DNA of 64,000 nucleotides from Calditrichales bacterium MX18-03 (GTDB taxonomy: Bacteria; Bacillota; Clostridia; Lutisporales; Lutisporaceae). The notes below the pieces were generated by a model. The model made no database searches, was not told the DNA's origin, and saw nothing but the letters and a program-made list of their open reading frames with translations. Positions within the stretch are counted from its first letter, which is position 1, and each line of letters starts with the position of its first letter. The DNA lies in the NCBI GenBank assembly GCA_021083345.1, contig JAJGRE010000001.1:1550001-1614000 (forward strand), given 5' to 3'. The translations under genes were made by a program, and so were the position numbers. This document shows positions 1 to 7,963 of the stretch, piece after piece.

Positions 1-1152
1 GTCATGGCGCATTATGACTTCCTTTTTGCCAAAGCCAAATACAGCAGATCCATTGACGGCACTCCCGCGTTCTTTAATGACAGACAGCTTATCAGGCTCA
101 CTGGGGCAAAGCATCCTTTGATCGGTAAGCAGGCCGTTCCACTGGACTTCCATATCGGTGATACGTACCGGACCCTGGTGATTACAGGTCCCAACACCGG
201 CGGTAAGACAGTCTCCTTGAAGACTGTCGGATTATTGGCGCTGATGGCCCAGTGCGGGCTTCATATACCGGCTGCGCCTGGCAGTGAAATGACCGTCTTT
301 ACGGATATTCTGGCAGACATCGGGGATGGGCAGAGCATAGAACAATCCCTCAGCACCTTTTCGTCCCACATTCGGAATATCATCAGCATTATGGCTTGTG
401 CAGGCAGGAATACGCTGGTCATCATTGACGAGCTGGGTGCAGGGACGGACCCGGGTGAAGGCATGGGTCTGGCCATCTCCATTTTGGAAGCCATACACCG
501 CAAGGGCGCAACATCCATCATTACGACACATTACAGCGAGATCAAATCGTATGCCTCACAGTGGGAAGGCTTTGCAAACGGCTGCATGGAATTTGATATC
601 GATACTCTGCAGCCGCTTTACCGCCTGAAGATCGGTGCAGCCGGCGAAAGCAACGCTTTCCTCATTGCACTGAGGCTGGGCATGAGCAAAGCTGTCATTG
701 AGCGGGCTCATGAGTATACCTACAAGGAAAAGAAGGATTATGACGTTTTTCATGGTATCGCTGTTTGCCGGCCAGAAAAGAATGATGCCGTTGCGATACA
801 ACATGCCGAGCAGCTTATCAAAACAAAAAAAGCGGCAGAAGTCAGGAAAACCGTGGAGCAAGCGGCCAGAGAAAGCGCTTTCAAAGTGGGTGACTGCGTT
901 TTTATCAGCAGTATGAACCGCACCGGAATCATCTGCGAGCCGGAAGACAGCAAGGGTGAAGTGGGCGTCATGGTGATGCGGAAAAAACTGAAAATCAACA
1001 GGAAGCGCCTTGCTCTCCATATTGAGGGAAAAGAGCTGTACCCGGAAAACTATGACTTTGATATCATTTTTGAATCCAAGGATAACCGGAAGAAGAGAAA
1101 AATCCTAAGCAAACGCCATGAGGAGGGTTTGACCATCGAACTGGAGAAGTGA
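1..1152 (+). CDS. MutS2-like DNA-binding ATPase, C-terminal part (5' end outside window)
   Basis: MutS-family ATPase whose reading frame is already open at base 1, so the N-terminal part lies upstream of the window. Visible: Walker A GPNTGGKT near base 190 and Walker B followed by the signature DELGAGTDPGEG near 425-465, then the H-loop region TTHYSEIK near 530. MutS2 proteins bind branched or collided-ribosome structures and normally end in a KOW-like region and an Smr nuclease domain. Here a short basic beta-rich segment follows (from about 880) and the protein stops after a charged tail with no recognisable Smr domain. This may be an Smr-less MutS2 paralogue. Family assignment is secure, exact function is not. 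Confidence 0.85.
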   Translation, partial: VMAHYDFLFAKAKYSRSIDGTPAFFNDRQLIRLTGAKHPLIGKQAVPLDFHIGDTYRTLVITGPNTGGKTVSLKTVGLLALMAQCGLHIPAAPGSEMTVFTDILADIGDGQSIEQSLSTFSSHIRNIISIMACAGRNTLVIIDELGAGTDPGEGMGLAISILEAIHRKGATSIITTHYSEIKSYASQWEGFANGCMEFDIDTLQPLYRLKIGAAGESNAFLIALRLGMSKAVIERAHEYTYKEKKDYDVFHGIAVCRPEKNDAVAIQHAEQLIKTKKAAEVRKTVEQAARESAFKVGDCVFISSMNRTGIICEPEDSKGEVGVMVMRKKLKINRKRLALHIEGKELYPENYDFDIIFESKDNRKKRKILSKRHEEGLTIELEK

Positions 1153-1185
1153 TCGGCGGATGAAATGCAGGGAGGTTTTGCATGA

Positions 1186-1214
1186 TTGATGTATCCGCCG
1201 TATTCCCTTATAAT
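1186..1214 (+). promoter_or_regulatory. sigma-A promoter of the lytS-lytR operon
   Basis: TTGATG at 1186-1191, a 17-base spacer and a perfect TATAAT at 1209-1214 lie 65 bases before the lytS start. The -35 box overlaps the 3' arm of an 8-bp inverted repeat (1154-1161 with 1193-1200) that follows the MutS2-like gene and may act as its weak terminator. Confidence 0.65.
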
Positions 1215-1278
1215 AGAAGCATATGACTAGATACCTTCGCTGCTTCAAAGTACGTTATCTATACTGGGAGGAATCGCT

Positions 1279-2994
1279 ATGATCGGTTATGTGCTCCGGA
1301 ATCTGATCAACAATATGGCGCTCTTGATCATTATCGCTTACCTGATTACTCGGGTGAAGATGTTCAAAGAGCTGCTGACGGAAAATAAGAATACCCTCTA
1401 TGATAAAATTCTGATGGCTGTGATCTTCGGCTTCATCGGCATCCTGGCCACCTATACCGGCACAAACGTCAACGGCGCCATTGCCAATTCCAGGATCATC
1501 GGCGTCCTGGTCGGCGGCATCTTCGGCGGCCCCATTGTCGGTGTAGGGGCCGGTTTGATTGCCGGACTCCACCGCTGGGCTATCGATATCGGCGGCTTTA
1601 CCGCTTTCGCATGCGCGCTGTCCACCATCCTGGAAGGGATAATCGGAGGACTGGCTTCCAAATATGTAAAGAACCTCAGGAGCAATTGGATTCATGCTCT
1701 TGTACTGGGTATCATCGCGGAGCTCCTGCAGATGGGTATTATCCTGCTGATTGCAAAACCCTATGCAGCTGCCCTGGAGCTGGTGCGGATCATCTTTATC
1801 CCCATGGTGCTTTTCAACCCCGTTGGCATTGCCCTTTTTGTGGGATTGATCAACGGCATTTTCAGGGAACAGGAAAAGGAAGCCGCCATCAAGACACAGC
1901 TGGCGCTGCAAATTGCCGAAAAATGCCTGCCCTTTCTGAGGAATGGGCTGGCATCCCAAAAAGACATTCTGGAGGTGGCAAAAACCATCTACAAAATGTC
2001 GGGCGTATCAGCTGTTGCCATCACGGACCGGCACAGCATCCTGGCCCATGTGGGTGTCGGCGAAGACCACCACAAGGAATGCACGCCGATCATGACAAAT
2101 CTGACGCGGGAAAGCATCAGCACCGGCGTACTGCAAATTGCCCATACCAAGCATGAGATCGGATGTACCCATTGGGACTGCAAGCTTAAGTCTGCTGTCA
2201 TCGTCCCCCTTCTGAACAAGAACGATATCATCGGCACCATCAAGCTGTACAAGACCAGGGAGCATGCTATTTCCAATGTTGATGTCCATCTGGCCTTGGG
2301 ACTGGCAAAGCTCTTTTCCAGCCAGCTGGCGCTTTCGGAAATAGAATACCAGATCAAGCTCCGGGAAAAGGCGGAGCTTAAGGCCCTGCAGTCCCAGATC
2401 AATCCCCACTTTCTTTTCAACACGCTGAATACCATCGTTTCCTTCTGCCGTGTAAAGCCGGATAAGGCCCGGGAGCTTTTGATCGATCTGAGCACCCATT
2501 TGCGCAACTCGCTGCAGTTCAACGATGATTTTGTCAGTCTGGATACCGAGCTGAACCATGTAAATGCCTATTTATCCATAGAAAAAGCGCGGTTTGAGGA
2601 AAAACTGACCATTGAGATCAACCGGGAGGAAAACACCGATTGCCTGCTGCCGCAGCTTATCCTTCAGCCCATAGTGGAAAATGCGATTTTGCACGGCCTG
2701 CTGCCCAATAAGGACGGCGGCACGCTGCGGATCGACATTGCACGGGAAAAGGATGAGAGCGCGACAGTCATAACCGTTCAAGATACCGGAAAGGGCATGG
2801 ACCAAAGCCGGATCGACCAGCTATATAACGGACAGAGCTGCGACAACAAGATCGGCCTGAATAATGTGCATAACCGTCTGAAAAGCATCTATGGCAGCCA
2901 GTATGGCCTGGAAATCAAAAGCAGCTACGGCAGCGGCACGCTTGTCCGGCTCAGGATACCACAGGGAACGGCAGGTGAGACGGCTTTATGTTGA
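1279..2994 (+). CDS. lytS: LytS/YehU-type sensor histidine kinase
   Basis: Membrane sensor kinase of 571 residues. The first ~195 residues are a block of hydrophobic helices of the 5TM-LYT type, with glycine-rich turns (VGGIFGGPIVGVGAG). A GAF-like segment follows (about 205-350), then the His_kinase domain with the phospho-acceptor region QINPHFLFNTLN near residue 378 and a HATPase domain (PIVENAILHG, DTGKGM, GLNNVHNRL). Length and order match the LytS family, which senses cell-envelope state or small metabolites such as pyruvate. The ATG follows GGGAGGAATCGCT. The stop overlaps the response-regulator start, so the pair is cotranscribed. Its target genes cannot be seen in this window. Confidence 0.93.
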   Translation: MIGYVLRNLINNMALLIIIAYLITRVKMFKELLTENKNTLYDKILMAVIFGFIGILATYTGTNVNGAIANSRIIGVLVGGIFGGPIVGVGAGLIAGLHRWAIDIGGFTAFACALSTILEGIIGGLASKYVKNLRSNWIHALVLGIIAELLQMGIILLIAKPYAAALELVRIIFIPMVLFNPVGIALFVGLINGIFREQEKEAAIKTQLALQIAEKCLPFLRNGLASQKDILEVAKTIYKMSGVSAVAITDRHSILAHVGVGEDHHKECTPIMTNLTRESISTGVLQIAHTKHEIGCTHWDCKLKSAVIVPLLNKNDIIGTIKLYKTREHAISNVDVHLALGLAKLFSSQLALSEIEYQIKLREKAELKALQSQINPHFLFNTLNTIVSFCRVKPDKARELLIDLSTHLRNSLQFNDDFVSLDTELNHVNAYLSIEKARFEEKLTIEINREENTDCLLPQLILQPIVENAILHGLLPNKDGGTLRIDIAREKDESATVITVQDTGKGMDQSRIDQLYNGQSCDNKIGLNNVHNRLKSIYGSQYGLEIKSSYGSGTLVRLRIPQGTAGETALC

Positions 2995-3734
2995 AAATAC
3001 TCTTAGTGGACGACGAGACACCCTCAAGGCAAGAGCTGCGTTATATCCTGAGCAGTCTGGTGAAGCAGGCCGCCATCGTTGAAGCCAGCAGCGGCGAACA
3101 GGCTTTGCAGCTGGTGCGCCAGGAAGCGGTGGATATCGCTTTTATCGACATCAATATGCATGGCATGGACGGTATAACGCTGTCCCAGGAGCTCAGCAAG
3201 CTGGACGACAGCATTCGGCAGGTTTTTGCCACCGCATACGATCAATATGCCATCAAAGCCTTTGAGTTGAATGCTGTGGATTATGTCCTCAAGCCCTTTG
3301 AGGAGAACCGCATCAAAATTACCGTGGAGCGGCTGCTGAGTGACATGGATAAGAAAAAAACTGCCGAGAAGGATTCGGTACATGCGCTGCCGGAAAAGAC
3401 ACTGAGAAAGATTACTGTCTGGATCAACGGCAGGGCACTGCTGCTTGACATTCATCACGTCGCTTACATCGCTGCAGAGGACAGGGGCTCTCTGATCAAA
3501 ACCTCCGGCGGTATCTTCAGCTCCAAAGAGACGCTGTGTTATTTCGAAAAGAAACTGGAAAAGGACAACTTCCTGCGGGTTCATAGAGGCTATCTGATCA
3601 ACCCGGAGCAGGTCAGCGAGATCCAGCCCTGGTTCAACCAGACTTACATCATTAAGATGACGGGTTTCGAAAAGGATGAGATTCCTGTCAGCCGCAATTA
3701 TATAAAACGCTTTAAGGAGATTTTCGACCTTTGA
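2988..3734 (+). CDS. lytR: LytTR-family response regulator
   Basis: Cytoplasmic response regulator of 248 residues and partner of the upstream LytS kinase; its start overlaps the lytS stop by 7 bases. The receiver domain (1-120) has the acidic pocket DDE near residues 8-10, the phospho-acceptor Asp54 in AFIDINMHG, and the Lys of VLKPFEE. The C-terminal LytTR DNA-binding domain (about 140-245) shows the typical VAYIAAEDRGSLIKT and LRVHRGYLIN segments. LytTR proteins bind paired direct repeats upstream of carrier or murein-hydrolase genes; no such target is obvious next door. Confidence 0.93.
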   Translation: MLKILLVDDETPSRQELRYILSSLVKQAAIVEASSGEQALQLVRQEAVDIAFIDINMHGMDGITLSQELSKLDDSIRQVFATAYDQYAIKAFELNAVDYVLKPFEENRIKITVERLLSDMDKKKTAEKDSVHALPEKTLRKITVWINGRALLLDIHHVAYIAAEDRGSLIKTSGGIFSSKETLCYFEKKLEKDNFLRVHRGYLINPEQVSEIQPWFNQTYIIKMTGFEKDEIPVSRNYIKRFKEIFDL

Positions 3735-3785
3735 CATAAAAGGGACAGCCTTCACCGTCCGGTGAAGGCTGTCCCTTTTATGTCA
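3732..3785. terminator. bidirectional terminator between lytR and sigH
   Basis: A 26-bp perfect inverted repeat (3732-3757 with 3760-3785) with an AAAAGGGACAGCC/GGCTGTCCCTTTT core sits between the convergent lytR and sigH genes. A/T tracts on both sides allow it to stop transcription either way. The lytR stop codon lies at its left edge. Confidence 0.85.
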
Positions 3786-3801
3786 AGCTATGCTCTCATC
3801 C

Positions 3802-4446
3802 TTAAATATCCTTGACCTCAAGATACTTTTCCAATTTCCTCTTTACCCGCTGCAGCGCATTGTCAATAGACTTGACATGCCTGTCCAGATCAACTGCGAT
3901 TTCCTGATAGGACTTGCCCTGAAGATAGGACATCAACACTTCCAGCTCCAGATCGCTTAGAATCTCGCCGATTTTGGACTCGATGGAAACCAGCTCTTCA
4001 CGGCTTATGATGAGTTCTTCAGGATCTGTGATCTTTGTGGCGGTCAATATGTCCAGCAGTGTTCTGTCGGATTCTTCGTCATATATGGGCTTATTAAGGG
4101 AAACGTATGAGTTGAGAGGAATGTGCTTTTGCCTGGTTGCTGTTTTGATGGCGGTTATGATTTGTCTTGTGATGCATAGCTCTGCGAAGGCTCTGAAGGA
4201 AGAAAGCTTGTCGTTTCTGAAGTCCCTGATAGCCTTGTACAAGCCGATCATCCCTTCTTGCACGATGTCTTCCTTGTCTGCTCCAATCAGAAAATAGGAA
4301 CGCGCTTTTGCTCTGACGAAGTTTTTGTACTTGTTGATAATGTACTCCAGCATTACCGCGTTGCCATCTCTGGCATTCAGGACAATTTCCTCGTCCAGCA
4401 TGCTATCAAAACCATCAACCGTTTTCTTTTCTGCATTTGCTTCCAC
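3802..4446 (-). CDS. sigH: RNA polymerase sigma factor SigH
   Basis: Sigma-70 family factor of 214 residues with the SigH pattern. Region 2 holds EYIINKYKNFVRAKA and ADKEDIVQEGMIGLYKAIRDF, followed by AFAELCITRQIITAIKTATR (region 2.4). Region 4 holds LSDLELEVLMSYLQGKSYQEIA near the C terminus. SigH drives entry into sporulation and competence in Firmicutes. It ends the rlmB-side gene string and has its own strong promoter just upstream. The start follows GGAGGCGATCGAGTGG. Confidence 0.93.
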   Translation of the reverse strand: MEANAEKKTVDGFDSMLDEEIVLNARDGNAVMLEYIINKYKNFVRAKARSYFLIGADKEDIVQEGMIGLYKAIRDFRNDKLSSFRAFAELCITRQIITAIKTATRQKHIPLNSYVSLNKPIYDEESDRTLLDILTATKITDPEELIISREELVSIESKIGEILSDLELEVLMSYLQGKSYQEIAVDLDRHVKSIDNALQRVKRKLEKYLEVKDI

Positions 4447-4481
4447 TCGATCGCCTCCAGTCCTATAGAAAACCTATATTC

Positions 4482-4509
4482 ATTATACTATATATGGCCT
4501 TGCAGTCAA
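4482..4509 (-). promoter_or_regulatory. sigma-A promoter of sigH
   Basis: On the minus strand TTGACT (4509-4504), a 16-base spacer and TATAAT (4487-4482) precede sigH by about 35 bases. The -35 box overlaps the stop codon of the small upstream ORF, so sigH can be transcribed independently of rlmB. Confidence 0.65.
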
Positions 4510-4664
4510 GCTTTATTGTTGCCGCGCCGCCATTTTAGAAGGGTGCTGCGTACTTTGGGGCTCACTCTGCCCTCCAGTAGATTCCCATTATATTCAAGCC
4601 GTTCCAGGCATTTCTCCGGCAGGCATCCGTATAGCCCCAGACCCAGCACCACCAGTAGCTCCAT
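4506..4664 (-). CDS. possible small protein, 52 residues, between rlmB and sigH
   Basis: A short ORF fills the rlmB-sigH gap. It starts with a hydrophobic stretch (MELLVVLGLGLYG) and continues into a charged segment ending LLKWRRGNNKA. I do not recognise it. It lies in the rlmB frame directly after the rlmB TAG stop, with no internal stop, so a TTG right after the stop (4685) could also serve as start. No Shine-Dalgarno sequence is visible for either start. It may be a true small gene, a decayed C-terminal extension of RlmB, or chance. Confidence 0.3.
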   Translation of the reverse strand: MELLVVLGLGLYGCLPEKCLERLEYNGNLLEGRVSPKVRSTLLKWRRGNNKA

Positions 4665-4685
4665 CCAATCGGAGGCAGCTACCAA

Positions 4686-5819
4686 CTATTTTACGCTTCG
4701 CTGCTTGTTTATCTCATATACTATTATAGCGGTAGACACTGCTGCATTCAAAGATGAAATTCTACCTTTCATGGGAATGCTTACAAGGAAGTCGCAGTTT
4801 TCTTTGATCAGGCGTCCCAAACCCTCTCCCTCACTGCCGATGACAAGCGCCATGGGACCCTTCAAATCCTTACTGTAGTAAGTTTCCCCTTTCATGTCTG
4901 CACCGATGACCCAAACGCCTTGTTTTTTGAGGTATTCAATGGTTTGGTTTAAATTGGTCACTTTGGCAACAGGCACATACTCCACTGCGCCGGCTGAAGT
5001 CTTGGCAACCACCGGTGTCAGCGCAACCGAACGCCGCTTTGGTATGACCACGCCGTGCACACCGGCTGCATCCGCTGTCCTAAGTATGGATCCCAGATTG
5101 TTGTTGTCGGTTATTTCATCCAACAGAATCAGGAAGGGATCCTCACCTTTGTCCTTGGCAATCTGCAGTATATCCTCCACCTCGTAATACTTGTACAGTG
5201 CTGCAGACGCAATGACACCCTGATGGTTTCTCGTGGTAGAGAGTCCATCCAGTTTTACCTTGTCGACTTCCTTGATCAGGATGTTCTTATCCCGGGCCAT
5301 AGCGATGATCTGCCGGATGGAGCCAATGCCTTCGCCCTTCTGAACAAAAATCTTATCGATCTCCCTGCCGGACTTCAGTGCTTCCAGAACCGGGTTCCTG
5401 CCTTCGATCAGGTTAATGGAGTCTTCGTTATCCGGCTCGTCAAAGAACTGCGGTCTTTGCTTCAACGGCTGCTCTCTCCCAGGCCCTTTCTTTTTCCAGT
5501 CTTCCCTCACCGGCTTAGCGTCCGGCCGGTCACCGGACCTGTCGAATTTCGGCTTATCCGATTTCGGTTTGCCAAACTTTGGTTTGTCAAACTTTGGTTT
5601 GTCGAATTTTGGCTTGTCATATCTGGGATTGTCCCCTGCGGGTCTGTCTGTTCTAGGTTTGTCTGTTCCGGGTTTATCATATCTGGATTTATCTGCACCC
5701 GGTCTGTCCGATTTGAATTTGTCGGGCTGCGATTTCCGTGAACCCGGTTTGAAGCCATCCTGTTTTTTGAAGCCGCCTTTACGCGGGCCGCCGGAACTGG
5801 TGTTTTTACTGTATGCCAT
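4686..5819 (-). CDS. rlmB: 23S rRNA (guanosine-2'-O-)-methyltransferase RlmB (TrmH/SpoU family) with repetitive N-terminal tail
   Basis: SpoU-family rRNA ribose methylase of 377 residues. From about residue 134 it matches the RlmB core: substrate-binding domain (INLIEGRNPVLEALKSG), then motif 1 ILLDEITDNNNLGSILRTA, motif 2 LVIGSEGEGL and motif 3 IPMKGRISSLNAAVSTAI. These form the knotted SAM-binding fold that methylates G2251-type positions of 23S rRNA. The first ~130 residues are a basic, low-complexity tail made of degenerate DKP(K/R)F-type repeats, absent from classical RlmB, which is near 245 residues. The tail probably adds RNA affinity (inference). Confidence 0.9.
   Translation of the reverse strand: MAYSKNTSSGGPRKGGFKKQDGFKPGSRKSQPDKFKSDRPGADKSRYDKPGTDKPRTDRPAGDNPRYDKPKFDKPKFDKPKFGKPKSDKPKFDRSGDRPDAKPVREDWKKKGPGREQPLKQRPQFFDEPDNEDSINLIEGRNPVLEALKSGREIDKIFVQKGEGIGSIRQIIAMARDKNILIKEVDKVKLDGLSTTRNHQGVIASAALYKYYEVEDILQIAKDKGEDPFLILLDEITDNNNLGSILRTADAAGVHGVVIPKRRSVALTPVVAKTSAGAVEYVPVAKVTNLNQTIEYLKKQGVWVIGADMKGETYYSKDLKGPMALVIGSEGEGLGRLIKENCDFLVSIPMKGRISSLNAAVSTAIIVYEINKQRSVK
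5538..5723 (-). repeat. degenerate 15-bp coding repeats in the RlmB tail
   Basis: Residues 33-94 of RlmB repeat a five-residue unit of the form (F/Y/T)DKP(K/R). The clearest copies, four consecutive KPKF units, lie near 5560-5620, where 15-base units differ only at one or two bases. This is in-frame expansion inside a coding region, not a CRISPR or intergenic repeat. Confidence 0.75.
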
Positions 5820-5948
5820 TTTTCATCATCCTTTATATTACTTTTTTGTCCGATGTATCCGAAAAATCGGCCTCGAACACCTTGTTATAGTATTTGCATC
5901 TATCAGAAAACCATGAAGTCCATTTTTATAAACGTTATTAAAACCAGG

Positions 5949-6461
5949 TTAACCTGCAATATATGACGCCGGTTTACCGTTTACATATTTTGTAAAATTA
6001 TAGCGCAGTAGACCCTGACGCTTGCATTCGCTGCAGTCCACCTGCTCCCAGCCTTTTTCCCGGTCCAGGTCAATAAAGAACTTGTCTGCCTGATAGGCAT
6101 TCTCGATTTTGGTAACATACGCCTCGGTGCAGTATGGCAGCAGCTGCCGGTAAACCTGCTCGCCGCCGATGATGAAGACATCCTCGGTGGGGTATTGCTG
6201 CAGCACTTTGCCAAGCTCGTCCAAGGAGCGGCATATGATAACCCCGTCTGCACAGAACTGCGCCCTTGTACTAAGTACTATATTCACTCTGTCCTTAAGG
6301 GGCGCTTTTCCAGGCAGCGAATCAAAGGTCTCTCTTCCCATCACCACAACCTTGCCCACGGTCGTCTGCTTGAAAAACTTCATATCGTCTGAAATCTTTA
6401 CCAAAAGATCACCGCGGTATCCGATTCCCCAGTTCTTATCCACAGCTACAATTGCCTTCAT
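5949..6461 (-). CDS. dfrA: dihydrofolate reductase
   Basis: NADPH-dependent reduction of dihydrofolate to tetrahydrofolate; 170 residues, normal for the family. The N terminus MKAIVAVDKNWGIGYRGDLL is the typical substrate loop, an Asp in KISDDMKFFK matches the catalytic acid position, and GKVVVMGRETFDSLPG plus FIIGGEQVYRQLLP are the cofactor-binding motifs. It lies 17 bases after thyA. The enzyme regenerates the dihydrofolate that ThyA produces, so the pair forms a thymidylate cycle. Confidence 0.94.
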   Translation of the reverse strand: MKAIVAVDKNWGIGYRGDLLVKISDDMKFFKQTTVGKVVVMGRETFDSLPGKAPLKDRVNIVLSTRAQFCADGVIICRSLDELGKVLQQYPTEDVFIIGGEQVYRQLLPYCTEAYVTKIENAYQADKFFIDLDREKGWEQVDCSECKRQGLLRYNFTKYVNGKPASYIAG

Positions 6462-6478
6462 CTGCTCACCTCTAATCG

Positions 6479-7309
6479 TTAAATGGCCACCGGAATGCGC
6501 TTGATCTGCTCGCCGCTTTGATAATCTTCCAGAACGAAGTCTTCAACCTTGAAGTCATAGAAATTCCTTATCTCCGGGTTGACCACCAGCTTCGGCGCCG
6601 GATAAGGCGTCCTGTTGATCAGCTCTTTCACCAAAGGTACATGCCGGTCGTATATGTGGGCATCTGCTATCACATGCACGAACTCACCCACTTCGAGATT
6701 GCTGACCTGAGCCAGCATATGCACCAGAACAGCATACTGGCATACATTCCAGTTGTTTGCTACCAGGATGTCCTGTGAGCGCTGGTTCAGCATGGCATTG
6801 AGCTTTCTGCCGGTCACGTTGAATGTCATACTGTAAGCACAGGGGTACAGACCCATCTCGTGCAAGTCCTGATGGTTGTATAGGTTCGTGATGATCCTTC
6901 TGCTGTAAGGATTGTTTTTCAAATCAAAAAGGACCCGGTCCACCTGGTCGAATTCGCCTTCGGCATACCGGTGCTTGATTCCCAGTTGATAGCCATAGGC
7001 CTTTCCGATAGAACCGTTTTCGTCCGCCCAGCTATCCCAGATGCGGCTCCCAAGGTCCTTGATATTGTTGGATTTCTTTTGCCAGATCCATAATATTTCA
7101 TCGATGGCAGCTTTCAAATTGGTGGGTCTCAATGTGAGTATGGGGAACTCCGCCGATAGGTCATAGCGGTTGACAACTCCGAATTTTTTAATTGTGTACG
7201 CCGGACTGCCGTCCTCCCATTTGGCCCTGACGACTTCTCCCTCAGAAGAAACACCGTTCTCCAGGATATCTTGGCACATTTCCACAAAGACAATATCTGT
7301 TCTACTCAC
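6479..7309 (-). CDS. thyA: thymidylate synthase
   Basis: Folate-dependent methylation of dUMP to dTMP; 276 residues. Recognisable blocks: the N-terminal phosphate-binding Arg region, ILWIWQKKSNN, IWDSWADENGSIGKAYGYQ, the nucleophile Cys in YPCAYSMTFNV, the RSQD phosphate-binding motif, NVCQYAVL and DAHIYDRHV. The Cys is followed by Ala rather than the usual His; Bacillus-type ThyA proteins also vary at this position, so activity is still expected. It is the first gene of the thyA-dfrA pair and starts after the intergenic hairpins at 7336-7395. Confidence 0.94.
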   Translation of the reverse strand: MSRTDIVFVEMCQDILENGVSSEGEVVRAKWEDGSPAYTIKKFGVVNRYDLSAEFPILTLRPTNLKAAIDEILWIWQKKSNNIKDLGSRIWDSWADENGSIGKAYGYQLGIKHRYAEGEFDQVDRVLFDLKNNPYSRRIITNLYNHQDLHEMGLYPCAYSMTFNVTGRKLNAMLNQRSQDILVANNWNVCQYAVLVHMLAQVSNLEVGEFVHVIADAHIYDRHVPLVKELINRTPYPAPKLVVNPEIRNFYDFKVEDFVLEDYQSGEQIKRIPVAI

Positions 7310-7358
7310 ACTACTCCACCTCTCGAAGCTATTGGGGAGTTTTCGAAGAAAACTCCAA

Positions 7359-7395
7359 AAGAAAATCTAACAGGCATAGCCTGTTGGATTTTCTT
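7359..7395 (-). terminator. terminator downstream of mrnC
   Basis: A 16-bp stem (7359-7374 with 7380-7395, one G-U pair) with a 5-base loop is followed on the minus strand by TTTT. A second 8-bp hairpin (7336-7343 with 7349-7356) lies just beyond it, between this terminator and thyA. Confidence 0.7.
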
Positions 7396-7467
7396 ACATA
7401 TTTATCTAATATTTTACCTGTTCATCCTTAGCTTGTCTACATAATACGAAAAAATAGGCCAAAAAGC

Positions 7468-7947
7468 CTATTCCTCCAGTCTTACAGTCACTGCCCGTCC
7501 CAATATCTCCATCAGTCGGCCTGTTTCTCCTGTGAGGTATAGAAACCCCAGCAAGGCTTCAAATCCGGTAGCTTGACGATAATCGGCGATATCGGCATTT
7601 TTTGGTACCGTTCCTGACTTTGTATTTCTTCCCCGCCTTACCACATCCTGCTCCTCTTCTGTCAGCATCTCATTGATCCGGTTGAGGATATCCGCCTGGG
7701 CCTTTGCTTTCACAAAAGCGACCGACATCTTGTGCAGCTTTGCCACATGCGCACTGCCGCCCGTCACCAGAAGCGTCCGGATATAGGTATCGTAGACAGA
7801 GTCTCCGATATATGCCAATACCAATGGATTGAGCATCCGTATATCCGTCGCAGTCAGCTTGCCGTTGCCTATCACTTGCTGCTGCAGTGCCTCCAGATAG
7901 CTTTGCGAATGTGGTCTGGCCTGATTGTTTGAAACTTCTTTATCCAT
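7468..7947 (-). CDS. mrnC: mini-ribonuclease III
   Basis: RNase III-fold endonuclease without a dsRNA-binding domain, about 159 residues. It matures 23S rRNA ends in Firmicutes. Family blocks are clear: LNPLVLAYIGDSVYDTYIR with the catalytic Asp, KLHKMSVAFVKAKAQA, VRRGRN and ATGFEALLGFLYLTGE with the second acidic site. I start at the ATG at 7947 because AGGGAAG lies upstream. An ATG at 7974, inside the rmuC tail, would add nine residues but lacks a ribosome-binding site. Confidence 0.92.
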   Translation of the reverse strand: MDKEVSNNQARPHSQSYLEALQQQVIGNGKLTATDIRMLNPLVLAYIGDSVYDTYIRTLLVTGGSAHVAKLHKMSVAFVKAKAQADILNRINEMLTEEEQDVVRRGRNTKSGTVPKNADIADYRQATGFEALLGFLYLTGETGRLMEILGRAVTVRLEE

Positions 7948-7963
7948 ATGCTTCCCTGCCAAT

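Noticed and set aside
5538-5723. Short tandem repeats considered as a CRISPR array
   Set aside because: Units are 15 bp, in frame, without spacers, and lie inside the RlmB coding sequence.
6479-7309. ThyA with Ala after the catalytic Cys as a defective enzyme
   Set aside because: ThyA proteins of the Bacillus type also vary at this residue and all other catalytic blocks are present.
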